From an uncultured Collinsella sp. (lineage in GTDB: Bacteria > Actinomycetota > Coriobacteriia > Coriobacteriales > Coriobacteriaceae): a DNA stretch of 64,000 nt. The first letter of the stretch is position 1. Each line of letters opens with the position of its first letter. Made by a program: the position numbers and the translations under genes. The notes beneath the pieces are model-generated. The model ran no database searches. It was not told where the DNA came from and was given only the letters and a program-made list of their open reading frames with translations. This document shows, in pieces, positions 35,972 through 45,398 of the stretch. The stretch covers positions 15,818-79,817 of the forward strand of contig UQTW01000008.1 in assembly GCA_900544115.1 (NCBI GenBank), written 5' to 3'.

Positions 35972-35997
35972 CTAATACCACTTATATAACGTATTAG
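35972..35997. promoter_or_regulatory. CTAATAC...GTATTAG inverted repeat
   Basis: Perfect 7-bp arms CTAATAC (35972-35978) and GTATTAG (35991-35997) surround an AT-rich 12-bp centre with TTATATAA, about 70 bp before the DUF554 ATG. The symmetry and AT-rich centre suggest an operator for a dimeric regulator, perhaps overlapping a promoter. Confidence 0.4.
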
Positions 35998-36066
35998 ATG
36001 AGTCGCGATGTGTCTCGCATTCCATTCTGCTACGATTGCCACGTTGGCATCAATACAGGAGGGCTC

Positions 36067-36783
36067 ATGCCGGGCTTGGGAACAATCATCAACGTTGTCC
36101 TTTTAGTTGCGGGCGGTCTTTTGGGATTAGCGGGCGGTCGCTTTATCACACCGCGTATCCAAGACACGCTCATGAAAGCGTCGGGGCTGTGCGTCCTGTT
36201 TATCGGCCTGGGCGGCACCATGCAAAAGATGCTCATCATCGATGGAAAGGCGCTGGTGACCACCGGTACCACCATGCTCATCGTCTCATTTGCGCTCGGT
36301 TCGCTCATCGGCGAGGCCATCAACTTGGAGGCCGCCATTGAGAACCTTGGCGAATGGCTCAAGCGCAAAACCGGCAGCGAGGGCGATAACGAGTTCACCA
36401 ACGCTTTTGTCTCGACTTCACTCACCGTGTGTATCGGCGCCATGGCCATTGTGGGATCGATTCAGGACGGCCTGCTCGGCGACTGGTCAACGCTTGCCCT
36501 CAAGGGCGCACTGGACTGCATCATCGTCTGCACCATGACGGCCTCACTTGGCCGCGGCTGCATCTTTTCCGCCCTGCCCGTCGCCGTGTTCCAGGGGACG
36601 ATCACGCTGTTTGCCGGTGCACTCTCCCCCATCATGACCACGGTAGCCCTCGACAGCCTTTCGCTCGTAGGCTCCATGCTCATCTTCTGCGTCGGCGTCA
36701 ACCTTATCCGTCCTCAGACCTTCCGCACTGCCAATATGCTTCCCTCCGTCATCATCGCCGTCATCTACGCCCTCCTGTTCTAA
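36067..36783 (+). CDS. DUF554 family membrane protein
   Basis: A 238-residue protein with about seven hydrophobic segments. It shows the DUF554 (YdfK-like) sequence: PGLGTIINVVLLVAGGLLGLAGGRF, then LCVLFIGLGGTMQKML, then FVSTSLTVCIGAMAIVGSIQDGLLGD, and a C-terminal VGVNLI. The family is common in Firmicutes and Actinobacteria; transport has been suggested but not shown. CAGGAGGG lies 3-4 bp before the ATG at 36067. A longer reading from 35998 contains the inverted repeat and is rejected. Confidence 0.87.
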   Translation: MPGLGTIINVVLLVAGGLLGLAGGRFITPRIQDTLMKASGLCVLFIGLGGTMQKMLIIDGKALVTTGTTMLIVSFALGSLIGEAINLEAAIENLGEWLKRKTGSEGDNEFTNAFVSTSLTVCIGAMAIVGSIQDGLLGDWSTLALKGALDCIIVCTMTASLGRGCIFSALPVAVFQGTITLFAGALSPIMTTVALDSLSLVGSMLIFCVGVNLIRPQTFRTANMLPSVIIAVIYALLF

Positions 36784-36870
36784 ATCTATCTACGTAGCGG
36801 TATCTCGAACATCTGTTTGATGCTGTGCTATGATATGAGGTCACCGTAGCTGCGTTCGAGAGGAGGAGCG

Positions 36871-38631
36871 GTGGCCGACCAGGACATCAAGATGCTCATC
36901 GAGCGCATTATGGCCGAGGCTCGGACCCATCAGTCCGCCCGCTTCTCAAACGAAATCTACGCAGACGAGCCGATTCTCAAGACCGGCCGACAGATGCAGA
37001 ACTTCCTCCCCGACCAATACCGCAAGATGCGTGAGATATCGCGTTGGCAAGAAGACCCAAAGGGCGGCGCGGGCCGTTGGCTTTCGGAAGCCGAACTTTT
37101 CTACCGCCAAGGCCTGCTGATGTCCGACTTTGAGGACGACTGTCCCTACAACGGCACCTTTAAGTCGTACTTTCCCACCTACAACGCCATGAGCGACCGG
37201 CAGTTGCGCGGCTACTTTACCTGGCGTGCCCAAGTGCGCCGCGGGAATATCGAGGAGACATCGACCTCGTTTGCCTTCTTGTATCTCTACGAGCTGATCT
37301 GCGGCATTGGCGTAGATGACCCACTCGATGGTTTTAACAAGATCAAGGCTTTTTGGGATGTCTATCGCGCCTTCGAGCCCGGCATCGACCGGTTTGCGCG
37401 CGTGTGGCTGCAGGACTACGCCGTGTTCCACGGGCTCGACCCCAAGCTGCTTCGTGACTCTAAAACCGTCATGTTCGATAACGCCCTTATCGAGCTGCGG
37501 CGCGCGGCACGAGACCTTGTACCAGCACCGGCACCGTCGGACCAGGCGCCCAAGCGTCGCAAGGCCTCCGAGCCCACGCTCCCCCTTCCGCCCGACGAGG
37601 CGCGCGAGGAACGACTCATGGCCGCCATCAATGCCCTCTCCACGTACAACCTAAGTAACTCGCGGCTCGACCGCAGCCACCACCGCGATCTGCGCCACGT
37701 GGCGTGCGCCGCGTATGTCCGCATGGCGCGCTACTATGACACGCACCGAAAGACCGGCATCGTGGCGAGTTTATTTGGGGAGGAGACGGCCATGCCCTAC
37801 ACCATGTTTGCGTCGGCCGTATTCTTTGCGCCCGAGCGCCACGAGGACTGCGAATATCGCCTGGACCCCATTCACGTCTACCGGTGCCAAAACGGGTTTT
37901 GGGAATGCATGCGCATTCACGGCAGCAGACAAAAAAGTAGCAAGCTCGGTGAGATGATGCGCGCCTGCGACCAGCGCCTACGCCTGGCCCTGGACCCCGC
38001 CCATCCCCTTAAGGAAGAGAAGGTCCCCAGATATCTGGCCAAGATTATCGATGACGAGATCGTGGCATGGCTTTCGTGGGACGCCGCGCACCAGCCCGTC
38101 AAGATCGATATCGATTTGAGTCAGCTGGGGCACATTCGGAGCGCCGCCGCGCAAACGCGTGAAGCGCTTTTGATTGATGAGGAGCGCGAGGATGATGTGC
38201 CCACAGAGGTCGATACGGCGGAATCCGAGCAACCGGAAGCCAAGCCCGCGGCCGACGTGATGGCCGAGCCGATCGCGGCGCCCACGGAGCGCAACGAAGC
38301 CGACGAGCCAACCATTTCCACCGAACAGTTTGGCGTCGTGGCACCGCTCCTCGCGCCGACGCCAGCGGTCGTATCGACTGCACCCGCTGGCACCGCAACC
38401 GAACTCGTGCCCGCCGCAGCCGCCTATCTGCGCGCGCTGCTCGAGCAGAACACGGCACAGACGGCATCGGCAGTGGCACAGTCGGGCAAGAGCGAAGACA
38501 TGCTCGTCGATAGCATCAACGAAGCGCTCTTTGACCTGGTGGGCGACACCGTTATTGAATTTGGCTCATCAGGACCGCACATTATCGAGGACTACGAAGC
38601 AGACGTGAGAGGATACTTAGACCATGAGTGA
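36871..38631 (+). CDS. TerB-N/TerB-C domain protein
   Basis: A 586-residue cytoplasmic protein. Residues about 25-215 match TerB-N (RWLSEAELFYRQGLLMSDFEDDCPYNG...YFPTYNAMSDRQLRGYFTWRAQVRRGNIEETSTSFAFLYLYELICGIG). The middle is a helical region (about 240-440), followed by an acidic, alanine/proline-rich linker (about 455-520). The end (ALFDLVGDTVIEFGSSGPHIIEDYEADVRGYL) matches TerB-C. These domains belong to Ter-linked stress and defence modules. In such modules they are thought to be scaffolds for ATPases and helicases, as found here. The GTG start follows GAGAGGAGGAG. The stop overlaps the next gene by 8 bp. Confidence 0.85.
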   Translation: MADQDIKMLIERIMAEARTHQSARFSNEIYADEPILKTGRQMQNFLPDQYRKMREISRWQEDPKGGAGRWLSEAELFYRQGLLMSDFEDDCPYNGTFKSYFPTYNAMSDRQLRGYFTWRAQVRRGNIEETSTSFAFLYLYELICGIGVDDPLDGFNKIKAFWDVYRAFEPGIDRFARVWLQDYAVFHGLDPKLLRDSKTVMFDNALIELRRAARDLVPAPAPSDQAPKRRKASEPTLPLPPDEAREERLMAAINALSTYNLSNSRLDRSHHRDLRHVACAAYVRMARYYDTHRKTGIVASLFGEETAMPYTMFASAVFFAPERHEDCEYRLDPIHVYRCQNGFWECMRIHGSRQKSSKLGEMMRACDQRLRLALDPAHPLKEEKVPRYLAKIIDDEIVAWLSWDAAHQPVKIDIDLSQLGHIRSAAAQTREALLIDEEREDDVPTEVDTAESEQPEAKPAADVMAEPIAAPTERNEADEPTISTEQFGVVAPLLAPTPAVVSTAPAGTATELVPAAAAYLRALLEQNTAQTASAVAQSGKSEDMLVDSINEALFDLVGDTVIEFGSSGPHIIEDYEADVRGYLDHE

Positions 38632-39928
38632 TACCGCATCCGCAGCGCCCCGCGTACCCAAACGCGTCGCTGCCGTCATTCTCAACTCGCTCAAGGGCGG
38701 CGTGGTCCCGCGCATCGGCCTTCCCTACATCACCGTAGGGCGCGAGGTCGAGATCCGCGCCCTACTCACCGATCTGAGCCTCATCGCCGACGGCGGCGCG
38801 AGCTTCCGCTTTTTAGTCGGTCGTTACGGCGCCGGCAAGAGCTTTTTGCTCCAGACCATCCGCACGCACGCCATGGGTGAGGGATTCGTCGTCGCCGATG
38901 CCGACCTATCCCCCGAGCGCCGCCTGCAGGGCGGCCAGGGACAGGGCCTTGCCACCTACCGTGAGCTCGTCCGCAACATATCGACTAAAACGCGCCCCGA
39001 GGGCGGTGCGCTCAACCTTATCCTGGATCGCTGGGTCGCCTCGTGCGCCGATGGCGATGAGTCTGCCGTCAATGCCCAACTGGCCCCGCTCGAGGAAATG
39101 GTCCACGGCTTCGACTTCACCCGTATGCTACGCCGCTACCGCGCGGCCGCATCCGAGGGCGACGAAGAGGCCATGAGCCGCGTGACCAAATGGATTCGTG
39201 GCGAGTACCGCACCAAGAGTGAGGCACGAGCCGAGCTGGGCTCCTCGACCATCATCAGCGATGACGACTGGTACGACTACGTTAAGCTCATCGCGCGCTT
39301 TTTGGTCTGCAGCGGCTACAAGGGCATGCTGGTGCTCATCGACGAACTCGTGAATCTGTACAAGATTCCCAACGCGATCACGCGCCAATACAACTACGAG
39401 AAGATCCTGACCATGTACAACGACACACTCCAGGGCAAAGCGCAGTACCTGGGCATGATCATGGGCGGCACGCCAACCTCCATCGAAGACCGCCGCCGCG
39501 GCGTGTTCTCTTACGAAGCCCTGCGCAGCCGACTCGCTCAGGGCCGCTTTGCGCGCGAGGACCTTAAGGACATGCTCGCGCCCATCATCCGCCTGCAGCC
39601 ACTCACCTATGAGGAGCTGCTGGTGCTCATCGAAAAACTCATGCAGATCCATGCCGGCTACTTTGGCTGGACGCCCACGCTTACCGAAAACGACTTGGTG
39701 GACTTCCTCAAGATTGAGTTTGGCCGCGTGGGGGCCGACACGCATCTGACGCCGCGCGAGGTCATTCGCGACTTTATCGAGTTGCTCGACATCCTGTGTC
39801 AGAACCCCGCCGCCAACGTAGCCGAGTTGCTGCAAAGCGTTGGCGGCGACGCGCTGGTGCCGGCAGCCGCAACAGGCGACACCGGCACCGCAGGCGGCGA
39901 CCGCAACTTCGCCGAATTCACCATCTAA
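38624..39928 (+). CDS. DUF2791 P-loop ATPase (BREX BrxD-like)
   Basis: A 434-residue AAA/P-loop ATPase. Residues 15-60 hold the family start (VILNSLKGGVVPRIGLPYITVGREVEIRALLTDL), Walker A is GRYGAGKS (66-73) and Walker B is MLVLIDE (235-241). The downstream segments QYNYEKILTMYNDTLQGKAQYLGMIMGGTP and RLAQGRFAREDLKDMLAPIIRLQPLTYEELLVLIEKL are typical of DUF2791, the BREX ATP-binding protein BrxD. It overlaps the TerB gene by 8 bp. It likely couples ATP use to the helicase that follows. No pglX, pglZ, brxC or brxL is present, so this is not a standard BREX locus. Confidence 0.87.
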   Translation: MSDTASAAPRVPKRVAAVILNSLKGGVVPRIGLPYITVGREVEIRALLTDLSLIADGGASFRFLVGRYGAGKSFLLQTIRTHAMGEGFVVADADLSPERRLQGGQGQGLATYRELVRNISTKTRPEGGALNLILDRWVASCADGDESAVNAQLAPLEEMVHGFDFTRMLRRYRAAASEGDEEAMSRVTKWIRGEYRTKSEARAELGSSTIISDDDWYDYVKLIARFLVCSGYKGMLVLIDELVNLYKIPNAITRQYNYEKILTMYNDTLQGKAQYLGMIMGGTPTSIEDRRRGVFSYEALRSRLAQGRFAREDLKDMLAPIIRLQPLTYEELLVLIEKLMQIHAGYFGWTPTLTENDLVDFLKIEFGRVGADTHLTPREVIRDFIELLDILCQNPAANVAELLQSVGGDALVPAAATGDTGTAGGDRNFAEFTI

Positions 39929-39963
39929 CCTGCCAAAAAGGGACAGGTTTATTTTGGCAGGTT
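39927..39963 (+). promoter_or_regulatory. Intra-operon hairpin between BrxD-like and helicase genes
   Basis: AACCTGCCAAAA (39927-39938) and TTTTGGCAGGTT (39952-39963) are perfect 12-bp arms around AGGGACAGGTTTA, followed by TTATCTG. The stem starts at the stop codon of the ATPase gene. It may act as a partial terminator lowering helicase expression, or be a REP-like element. Confidence 0.65.
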
Positions 39964-40044
39964 TTATCTGGGCAAACGTTGAGGCAGCAATGCAGCAAAC
40001 CGTTGTCCGCCGCGTTGAGAGGTTCTGTTTTGAGAGGAGGCCCC

Positions 40045-42492
40045 GTGAACGCCTTTGACCGATATGCTCCGTTTATCCAAGACTTCATCTACTCCCACGA
40101 TTGGGAGAGTCTGCGCTCTATCCAGGTTGCAGCGGCAGACGCCATCTTTAACACGCAAGACAATGTGCTCCTGACGGCATCCACGGCTTCCGGCAAAACC
40201 GAGGCAGCCTTCTTTCCCATCCTGACCGAGTTTTGGGAGAACCCGCCCGCGAGCGTGGGCGCCCTCTACATCGGCCCTCTCAAAGCGCTCATCAACGATC
40301 AGTTCGTCCGTCTCAACGACCTCTGCGAAGAGGCCGATATCCCTGTCTGGCACTGGCATGGCGATGTCTCGCAGTCGCACAAGGCTAAGCTCATCAAAAA
40401 ACCAAGCGGCATCTTGCAGATTACGCCCGAGTCACTCGAGGCGCTCTTAATCCATAAGCACATGACGATCCCGCGCATGTTTTGCGACCTGCGCTACGTC
40501 GTCATCGACGAGGTCCACTCGCTCATGCGTGGCGACCGTGGCGGGCAGACGCTCTGCCTTATCGAGCGCCTCTCGCGCATGGCCGGCGTGCAGCCCCGAC
40601 GCATTGGCCTTTCGGCTACCATCGGCGACCCCGAGCGCACGGGTGCCTTTCTCTCGCAGGGAACGGGACGCAACTGCGTTATCCCCCGTTTTGAGGAGCC
40701 GCGTCGCGTGTGGCGCATCTCCATGGAGCACTTCTACAACTCGGGCCCCCAGGCGCAGCAGCGAGGATTCACGAGCACGGGTCCGCAGGAAGCTGAGGTG
40801 CTCACATGCGAGCGCATTGAGACGGCGACGTCCGCGGCGCTGCCGGCCGGCGCCCAAGACGTGCGCCACAGTGGACAGCTTACACAGGAGGAGCACCGTC
40901 AGCGTCGCGAACAAGCACAGGGCAAGGCTACCTCCAGGGATCACCGCCGCACTTCCTCGGCCCCCGAGGGCGAAGTCGATATCCCGCGGGCGACCGAACA
41001 GGCACTGCTCAACCCCACCGACTCCGCGCCCGAAAACGCCGACCCCGGCATGGGCTACATCTTTGAACATACGCGCGGCCGCAAGTGCCTGGTCTTTGCC
41101 AACTCGCGCGAGGAGGCAGAGGCCGTATGCTCCATGCTTCGCAGCTACTGCGAGAGCCGACATGAGCCCGACCGCTTTCTCATCCACCACGGCAATCTTT
41201 CGGCATCGCTACGCGAGACCGCCGAGGAGCTGATGCGTGACGAGGAGCAGGCACAGACAACCGTCACCACCTCCACACTGGAGCTCGGTATTGATATCGG
41301 TCGCCTGGAGCGCGCGTTCCAGATCGATGCACCGTTTACCGTCAGCTCCTTTTTGCAGCGCATGGGGCGCACAGGCCGTCGCGATCTTCCACCCGAGATG
41401 TGGTTCGTCATGCGCGAGGAAGAGCCCGAGCCGCGCACGATGATGCCCGAGACCATTCCTTGGAAGCTCCTGCAGGGCATCGCGCTCGTACAGCTCTATC
41501 GCGAGGAAAAGTGGGTCGAGCCACCCGAGCTCGATCGACTTCCCTACAGTTTGCTCTATCACCAGACCATGTCGACGCTCGCCAGCACCGGCGAGCTCAC
41601 ACCGGCCGAGCTTGCTCAGCGCGTGCTCACGCTCAGCTATTTCCACCGCGTCTCGGCAGACGATTACCGTGTGCTGCTACGTCACCTCATTAAGATCGAC
41701 CATATCCAGGTCACCGAGGGCGGTGGGCTCATCGTGGGCCTCGCGGGCGAGCGCATCATCAACAACTTTAAGTTCTACGCTGTGTTCCAGGAAAACGAAG
41801 AGTTTACCGTTCGCAGCGAATCGGCCGAGCTGGGCACGATCGTCAATCCCCCACCGCCCGGTGAGCGCATCGCTATCGCCGGACACTGCTGGATTGTCGA
41901 GGAAGTGGACTGGAAGCGTCATACCGTCTTTGCCACGCAGGTCAAGGGCCGTGTGCCGGCCTACTTTGGCGACTGCCCCGGCGACATCAATACACACGTA
42001 CTCGAGCGCATGCGCAAGGCGCTCAACGAGCACGCGGCATATCCGTACCTCATGGGCAACGCACGGGCACGCCTTGCACAGGCTCGTCATACCGCCGAGA
42101 TTTCGGGGGCGGGAACTAAACCGCTCATTAACCTGGGCGGCGACACCTGGGTGCTCTTCCCCTGGTTGGGAAGCTACGCCTTTTTGGCGCTCGAGCGCAT
42201 GCTCAAGATTAAATGTGCCGCGGAGCTGGGCCTTCGCGGACTCGACCCTTCACGACCGTACTTTATGCAGTTTAAGATGAAGGCCGACGAGAAGACGTTC
42301 TTTGAGGTGCTCGCAGCCGAGGTCGAAAAGGACTTCGACCCCATCGAGCTCGTCTATCCCGGCGAGGTGCCTTATTTTGATCGCTACGACGAGTACGTTC
42401 CCGAAGAGCTCGTACGCAAGGGCTTTGCCGAAGGCGTGCTCGACATCGATGGTATGAAGCAGCGCGTCCTCAGCTGGCGCGACCACACATAA
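40045..42492 (+). CDS. Lhr/BrxHI-like DEAD/DEAH-box helicase
   Basis: An 815-residue SF2 helicase. Motif I is TASTASGKTEA (44-54), motif Ib SGILQITPESLEALL, motif II VVIDEVHSLMRGDRGGQ, motif III GLSATIGDP, then an unusual polar insert of about 90 residues (roughly 245-330), motif IV CLVFANSREEAEAV, motif V TSTLELGIDIG and motif VI SFLQRMGRTGRR. The C-terminal third resembles the winged-helix and Lhr-core extension of BrxHI/Lhr-like enzymes. The GTG at 40045 has GAGAGGAGG 4 bp upstream. An upstream in-frame extension to 39796 is a shadow of the ATPase gene. It is the last gene of the three-gene TerB/ATPase/helicase module. Confidence 0.88.
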   Translation: MNAFDRYAPFIQDFIYSHDWESLRSIQVAAADAIFNTQDNVLLTASTASGKTEAAFFPILTEFWENPPASVGALYIGPLKALINDQFVRLNDLCEEADIPVWHWHGDVSQSHKAKLIKKPSGILQITPESLEALLIHKHMTIPRMFCDLRYVVIDEVHSLMRGDRGGQTLCLIERLSRMAGVQPRRIGLSATIGDPERTGAFLSQGTGRNCVIPRFEEPRRVWRISMEHFYNSGPQAQQRGFTSTGPQEAEVLTCERIETATSAALPAGAQDVRHSGQLTQEEHRQRREQAQGKATSRDHRRTSSAPEGEVDIPRATEQALLNPTDSAPENADPGMGYIFEHTRGRKCLVFANSREEAEAVCSMLRSYCESRHEPDRFLIHHGNLSASLRETAEELMRDEEQAQTTVTTSTLELGIDIGRLERAFQIDAPFTVSSFLQRMGRTGRRDLPPEMWFVMREEEPEPRTMMPETIPWKLLQGIALVQLYREEKWVEPPELDRLPYSLLYHQTMSTLASTGELTPAELAQRVLTLSYFHRVSADDYRVLLRHLIKIDHIQVTEGGGLIVGLAGERIINNFKFYAVFQENEEFTVRSESAELGTIVNPPPPGERIAIAGHCWIVEEVDWKRHTVFATQVKGRVPAYFGDCPGDINTHVLERMRKALNEHAAYPYLMGNARARLAQARHTAEISGAGTKPLINLGGDTWVLFPWLGSYAFLALERMLKIKCAAELGLRGLDPSRPYFMQFKMKADEKTFFEVLAAEVEKDFDPIELVYPGEVPYFDRYDEYVPEELVRKGFAEGVLDIDGMKQRVLSWRDHT

Positions 42493-42517
42493 GACGGGAC
42501 TGACTATTCCCAATAGG

Positions 42518-43393
42518 CTAGTCGAGGAGAGCAGTGCCGAGGAAGTCGGTGTCGAAGGGCACGGCTTCGGCAAAGGCGTAGTCGCCGTCGCTGGCGATGA
42601 GCAGGTAGTTTTCCTCGCCGCCGAACTTCGCATCGCCACATGGGACCACCCAGGCGTGGACGAATACCTCGAGTGCCGTGGCAGCGCAGTCGCGAAGGAA
42701 CGCCACATCGCTCCCCTCGTTTGCGCTCACGATATTGGCCACGTAGATACCCCCGGGGTTCAGGCTGCCCCGCACCAGGCGCAGCGCCTCAACGGTCGCC
42801 AGCTCGCGAACGGGCTCGGCACCGCCAAAGCAATCGCTCACGACCACGTCGTAGCGACGATGGCCCACGCTCGTCACACCCAGATACGAGCGAGCCTCAG
42901 CGGTAATCACTCGCAGGCGATCGCCCACCGTGCGCTCCAACTCGTCCAGGTAGAACCAGCGGCGCGCCAGGCGCGTAATCTCTCCGTCATACTCGACGAC
43001 GTCCATGCGCAAGCCCTCGTGCGACATCAGCGCGAACTTGGGATAGGCAAACCCGCCGCCACCCAGCATAAGCATGCGGTCGATACCATGACCATACGCG
43101 TCGCGCATTGCGCCCTCGGCCTCAAACACATCGTCAAATGCACGATAGTACGCAAAGACCGGCTCCGCCCAACGATCGCCAACATAGCTCGCGCTTTGGT
43201 AGACGCCGCCCTGTACGAGCACGCGGACCTCGTCACCGCTCTCGTCGTGCACACGCTTCACACGCGCCAACCCGTTGCGAGTACGTGCGACCTGCAAACA
43301 GGCAGCGCGAACAGCGACGACGGCCGCACCAAGCGCCGCAGCTCCCAGGGCAACGCCGGCAACAACACCAGCGGAAACACTCGGCTTGTTCAT
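42518..43393 (-). CDS. Membrane-anchored spermidine-synthase-like methyltransferase-fold protein
   Basis: A 291-residue protein with one N-terminal hydrophobic helix (AGVVAGVALGAAALGAAVVAV) and a Rossmann domain resembling spermidine synthase: YQSASYV, MLMLGGGGFAYPK as motif I, MDVVEYDGEITRLARRWF as motif II, and YDVVVSDCFGG. Catalytic acid positions look partly changed, and no polyamine genes are nearby, so aminopropyl transfer is not certain; a fused-type spermidine synthase relative is the safest label. The ATG touches the elp3 stop and is preceded by AAAGGAG lying inside elp3, so the two genes are cotranscribed. Confidence 0.75.
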   Translation of the reverse strand: MNKPSVSAGVVAGVALGAAALGAAVVAVRAACLQVARTRNGLARVKRVHDESGDEVRVLVQGGVYQSASYVGDRWAEPVFAYYRAFDDVFEAEGAMRDAYGHGIDRMLMLGGGGFAYPKFALMSHEGLRMDVVEYDGEITRLARRWFYLDELERTVGDRLRVITAEARSYLGVTSVGHRRYDVVVSDCFGGAEPVRELATVEALRLVRGSLNPGGIYVANIVSANEGSDVAFLRDCAATALEVFVHAWVVPCGDAKFGGEENYLLIASDGDYAFAEAVPFDTDFLGTALLD

Positions 43394-45301
43394 CTAGAGC
43401 TCCTTTTGCAGATAGAGTCCATGGTCGTAAAAATCCAAATGACGATAGTACTCACGCGTGCCGATCGCGCTGATCACGTTGATGCGCGCATAGCCCGCGT
43501 CCCGCGCCATCTGGCACGCACGCTCCACCAGCGACCGCCCCAGTCCATGATGCTGAGCCGCCTGGCCTTGATCTCCCATGCGCGCCGCCATGCCGTACAC
43601 GTGCACCTCGCGAATCATCGCCTCGTCCGGCGTCGTCGGCAACTCGTCCGCATGCGCGGCAACAAACGCGCGATCGGGCAGCGACAGGCGCAAAAAACCC
43701 GCGATTTTGCCCTGCGGCGTCACCCACTGCAAAAAGCGCTCGTGCGTCACCGGCGTCTCGTACGCCACGCCCTCGTCAAGGGTCAACTCGCCCAGGTCGG
43801 CGCCCGCCGTGCTAATCTCGCGATAGCGAATCTCACGCACCGTCGCACCGTCACCCCGAGCAGCCAGGCGGTTCTCAACGAGCTGACGCAGGTTGGGCTT
43901 CTTGTTGCCCACCATGATGTCGTCGGAGCTAAAGTCGCGGATCATGCGACTGATGCGGCAGAACGCCGGCGTCACCACGATGTCGTCGGCCAATACATCG
44001 AGCAGCTCTTCCTCGGTATAGGGGCGCCACTCGCCACGCTCGTAACAACCCACCAGGCGCGAACCCTCGATAAGCGCACACGGGTAGACCTTGACCTCGT
44101 CGGGCATAAAGGCCCCTTCGGCCATAAAGCGCTCGTAGTCGCGCTTGTCCCCCTCGGGCGTGGCGCCCAGCAAGTTGAGCATAAAATGCGCGTGGATTTT
44201 AAAGCCAAACAGGCGCGCGAGCGAAAACGCCCGCTCGATCTGCGCCAACGAAATGCGACGTTCGTTGATATCGAGCAAATGCTGGTCGAGGCTCTGGATA
44301 CCCATCTGAATCTTGGTGCAGCCCAGGCGGCGGATAAGCGTAAGCGCCTGCGGCGTTACGGCATCGGGGCGTGTCTCGATAACGAGCCCCACCACGCGAT
44401 GCTTCGCCGTCTCGTTGATGCGCTGCTGCCGCTCAAGCTCTTTCATCGTCGCCGTCTGCCACTCGGCGACCTCGCCCCACGGCGTGCCGGGGCCGTACAG
44501 ACAACGCACCGCGCGGTTATAGCCGCCCACGGCAGCATCCACACGCCCCTGCTCGTCGGCAACGCCGGCAGCGAGCTTGGCCTCGTCTGTCGCAATGCCG
44601 GCAGCCCGATAGCGCTCGCGGCGCTCTGTTACCACCGGCGGCAGGGCATCGGCGGGAGCATCATCGAGCAGGCGCCCTGCCTCGGCACGGCTGATGCCCG
44701 GACGCGCCAACATGGGGTTTGCCGCCACGCCGGCGACGGCATCGTCATTGAGCGCACGGAAGAGCTCCGACATAAACCATGCCTGATACCCTTGCGGATA
44801 GTCGCTCCAGGTACCACCGAGCACGATGAGCTCTATCTTGTCGGTCGCATGCCCCATCTGCGAAAGCGCGGTCAGACGAGCGCTCACCTGCAGATACGGA
44901 TCGAAGCAGTTTTGCTCCGCACGGGCACACGCCGGCTCAGCGTGCAGATAGCTCTTGGGCATGCGCAGATCGTTGGGACAAAATAGGCAATCGCCCGAGC
45001 ATGGCCAGGGCTTGGTGATAACGGTAATGGTCGCCACGCCCGAAGCCGTGCGGCGCGGCTTCATGCGCAGCACCTGCAGCAGTTGGCGTTCCAGATCGGC
45101 ATCGACATTCCACGCAGCCCACCGAGCCGGCTCCTCACGTTTAACCCGCTGGTAGAACGGCAGCAGACGGCGCTTGGCCAAATCGCGTTTGTCGGCACCC
45201 TCACGGCGCGCCTCGGCATGTATCAGTTTGACGAGCGCCTTGTCGTCCACGGTCTCACCGCGACGCAGAGCCTCGAGTATGTTCAAGATAATCTGTTCCA
45301 T
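43394..45301 (-). CDS. elp3: Elp3-family radical SAM/GNAT tRNA-modifying enzyme
   Basis: A 635-residue protein with radical SAM and acetyltransferase halves. The cluster motif is C101-x3-C105-x2-C108 (PCSGDCLFCPND). Next come VLGGTWSDYP, RPDAVTPQALTLIRRLGCTKIQMGIQSLDQ and the Elp3 region KAHFMLNLLGATPEGD-like (HAHFMLNLLGATPEGDKRDY). The C-terminal GNAT domain has VHVYGMAARMGDQGQAAQHHGLGRSLVERACQMARDAGY, the acetyl-CoA loop. Elp3 makes 5-carboxymethyluridine at tRNA wobble position 34 from SAM and acetyl-CoA. Single-protein bacterial Elp3 is known. GGGGAC precedes the ATG closely. A Trm9-like gene lies about 2 kb away. Confidence 0.92.
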   Translation of the reverse strand: MEQIILNILEALRRGETVDDKALVKLIHAEARREGADKRDLAKRRLLPFYQRVKREEPARWAAWNVDADLERQLLQVLRMKPRRTASGVATITVITKPWPCSGDCLFCPNDLRMPKSYLHAEPACARAEQNCFDPYLQVSARLTALSQMGHATDKIELIVLGGTWSDYPQGYQAWFMSELFRALNDDAVAGVAANPMLARPGISRAEAGRLLDDAPADALPPVVTERRERYRAAGIATDEAKLAAGVADEQGRVDAAVGGYNRAVRCLYGPGTPWGEVAEWQTATMKELERQQRINETAKHRVVGLVIETRPDAVTPQALTLIRRLGCTKIQMGIQSLDQHLLDINERRISLAQIERAFSLARLFGFKIHAHFMLNLLGATPEGDKRDYERFMAEGAFMPDEVKVYPCALIEGSRLVGCYERGEWRPYTEEELLDVLADDIVVTPAFCRISRMIRDFSSDDIMVGNKKPNLRQLVENRLAARGDGATVREIRYREISTAGADLGELTLDEGVAYETPVTHERFLQWVTPQGKIAGFLRLSLPDRAFVAAHADELPTTPDEAMIREVHVYGMAARMGDQGQAAQHHGLGRSLVERACQMARDAGYARINVISAIGTREYYRHLDFYDHGLYLQKEL

Positions 45302-45398
45302 GTCCCCATTGTAAAGGCAAAGGCGCCGAAGCCGACCACGGCCCCGGCGCCTCCATCAAAGAGTATGCCTATATGTACCGATCTCCGAAAACCGCATG

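Noticed and set aside
36871..42492. Calling this locus a BREX system
   Set aside because: Only BrxD-like and BrxHI-like proteins are present; PglX, PglZ, BrxC and BrxL are missing from the window, so the BREX name would overstate the evidence.
42518..43393. Calling this gene speE
   Set aside because: The fold is spermidine-synthase-like, but it has a membrane anchor and altered acidic positions, and no polyamine genes are nearby.
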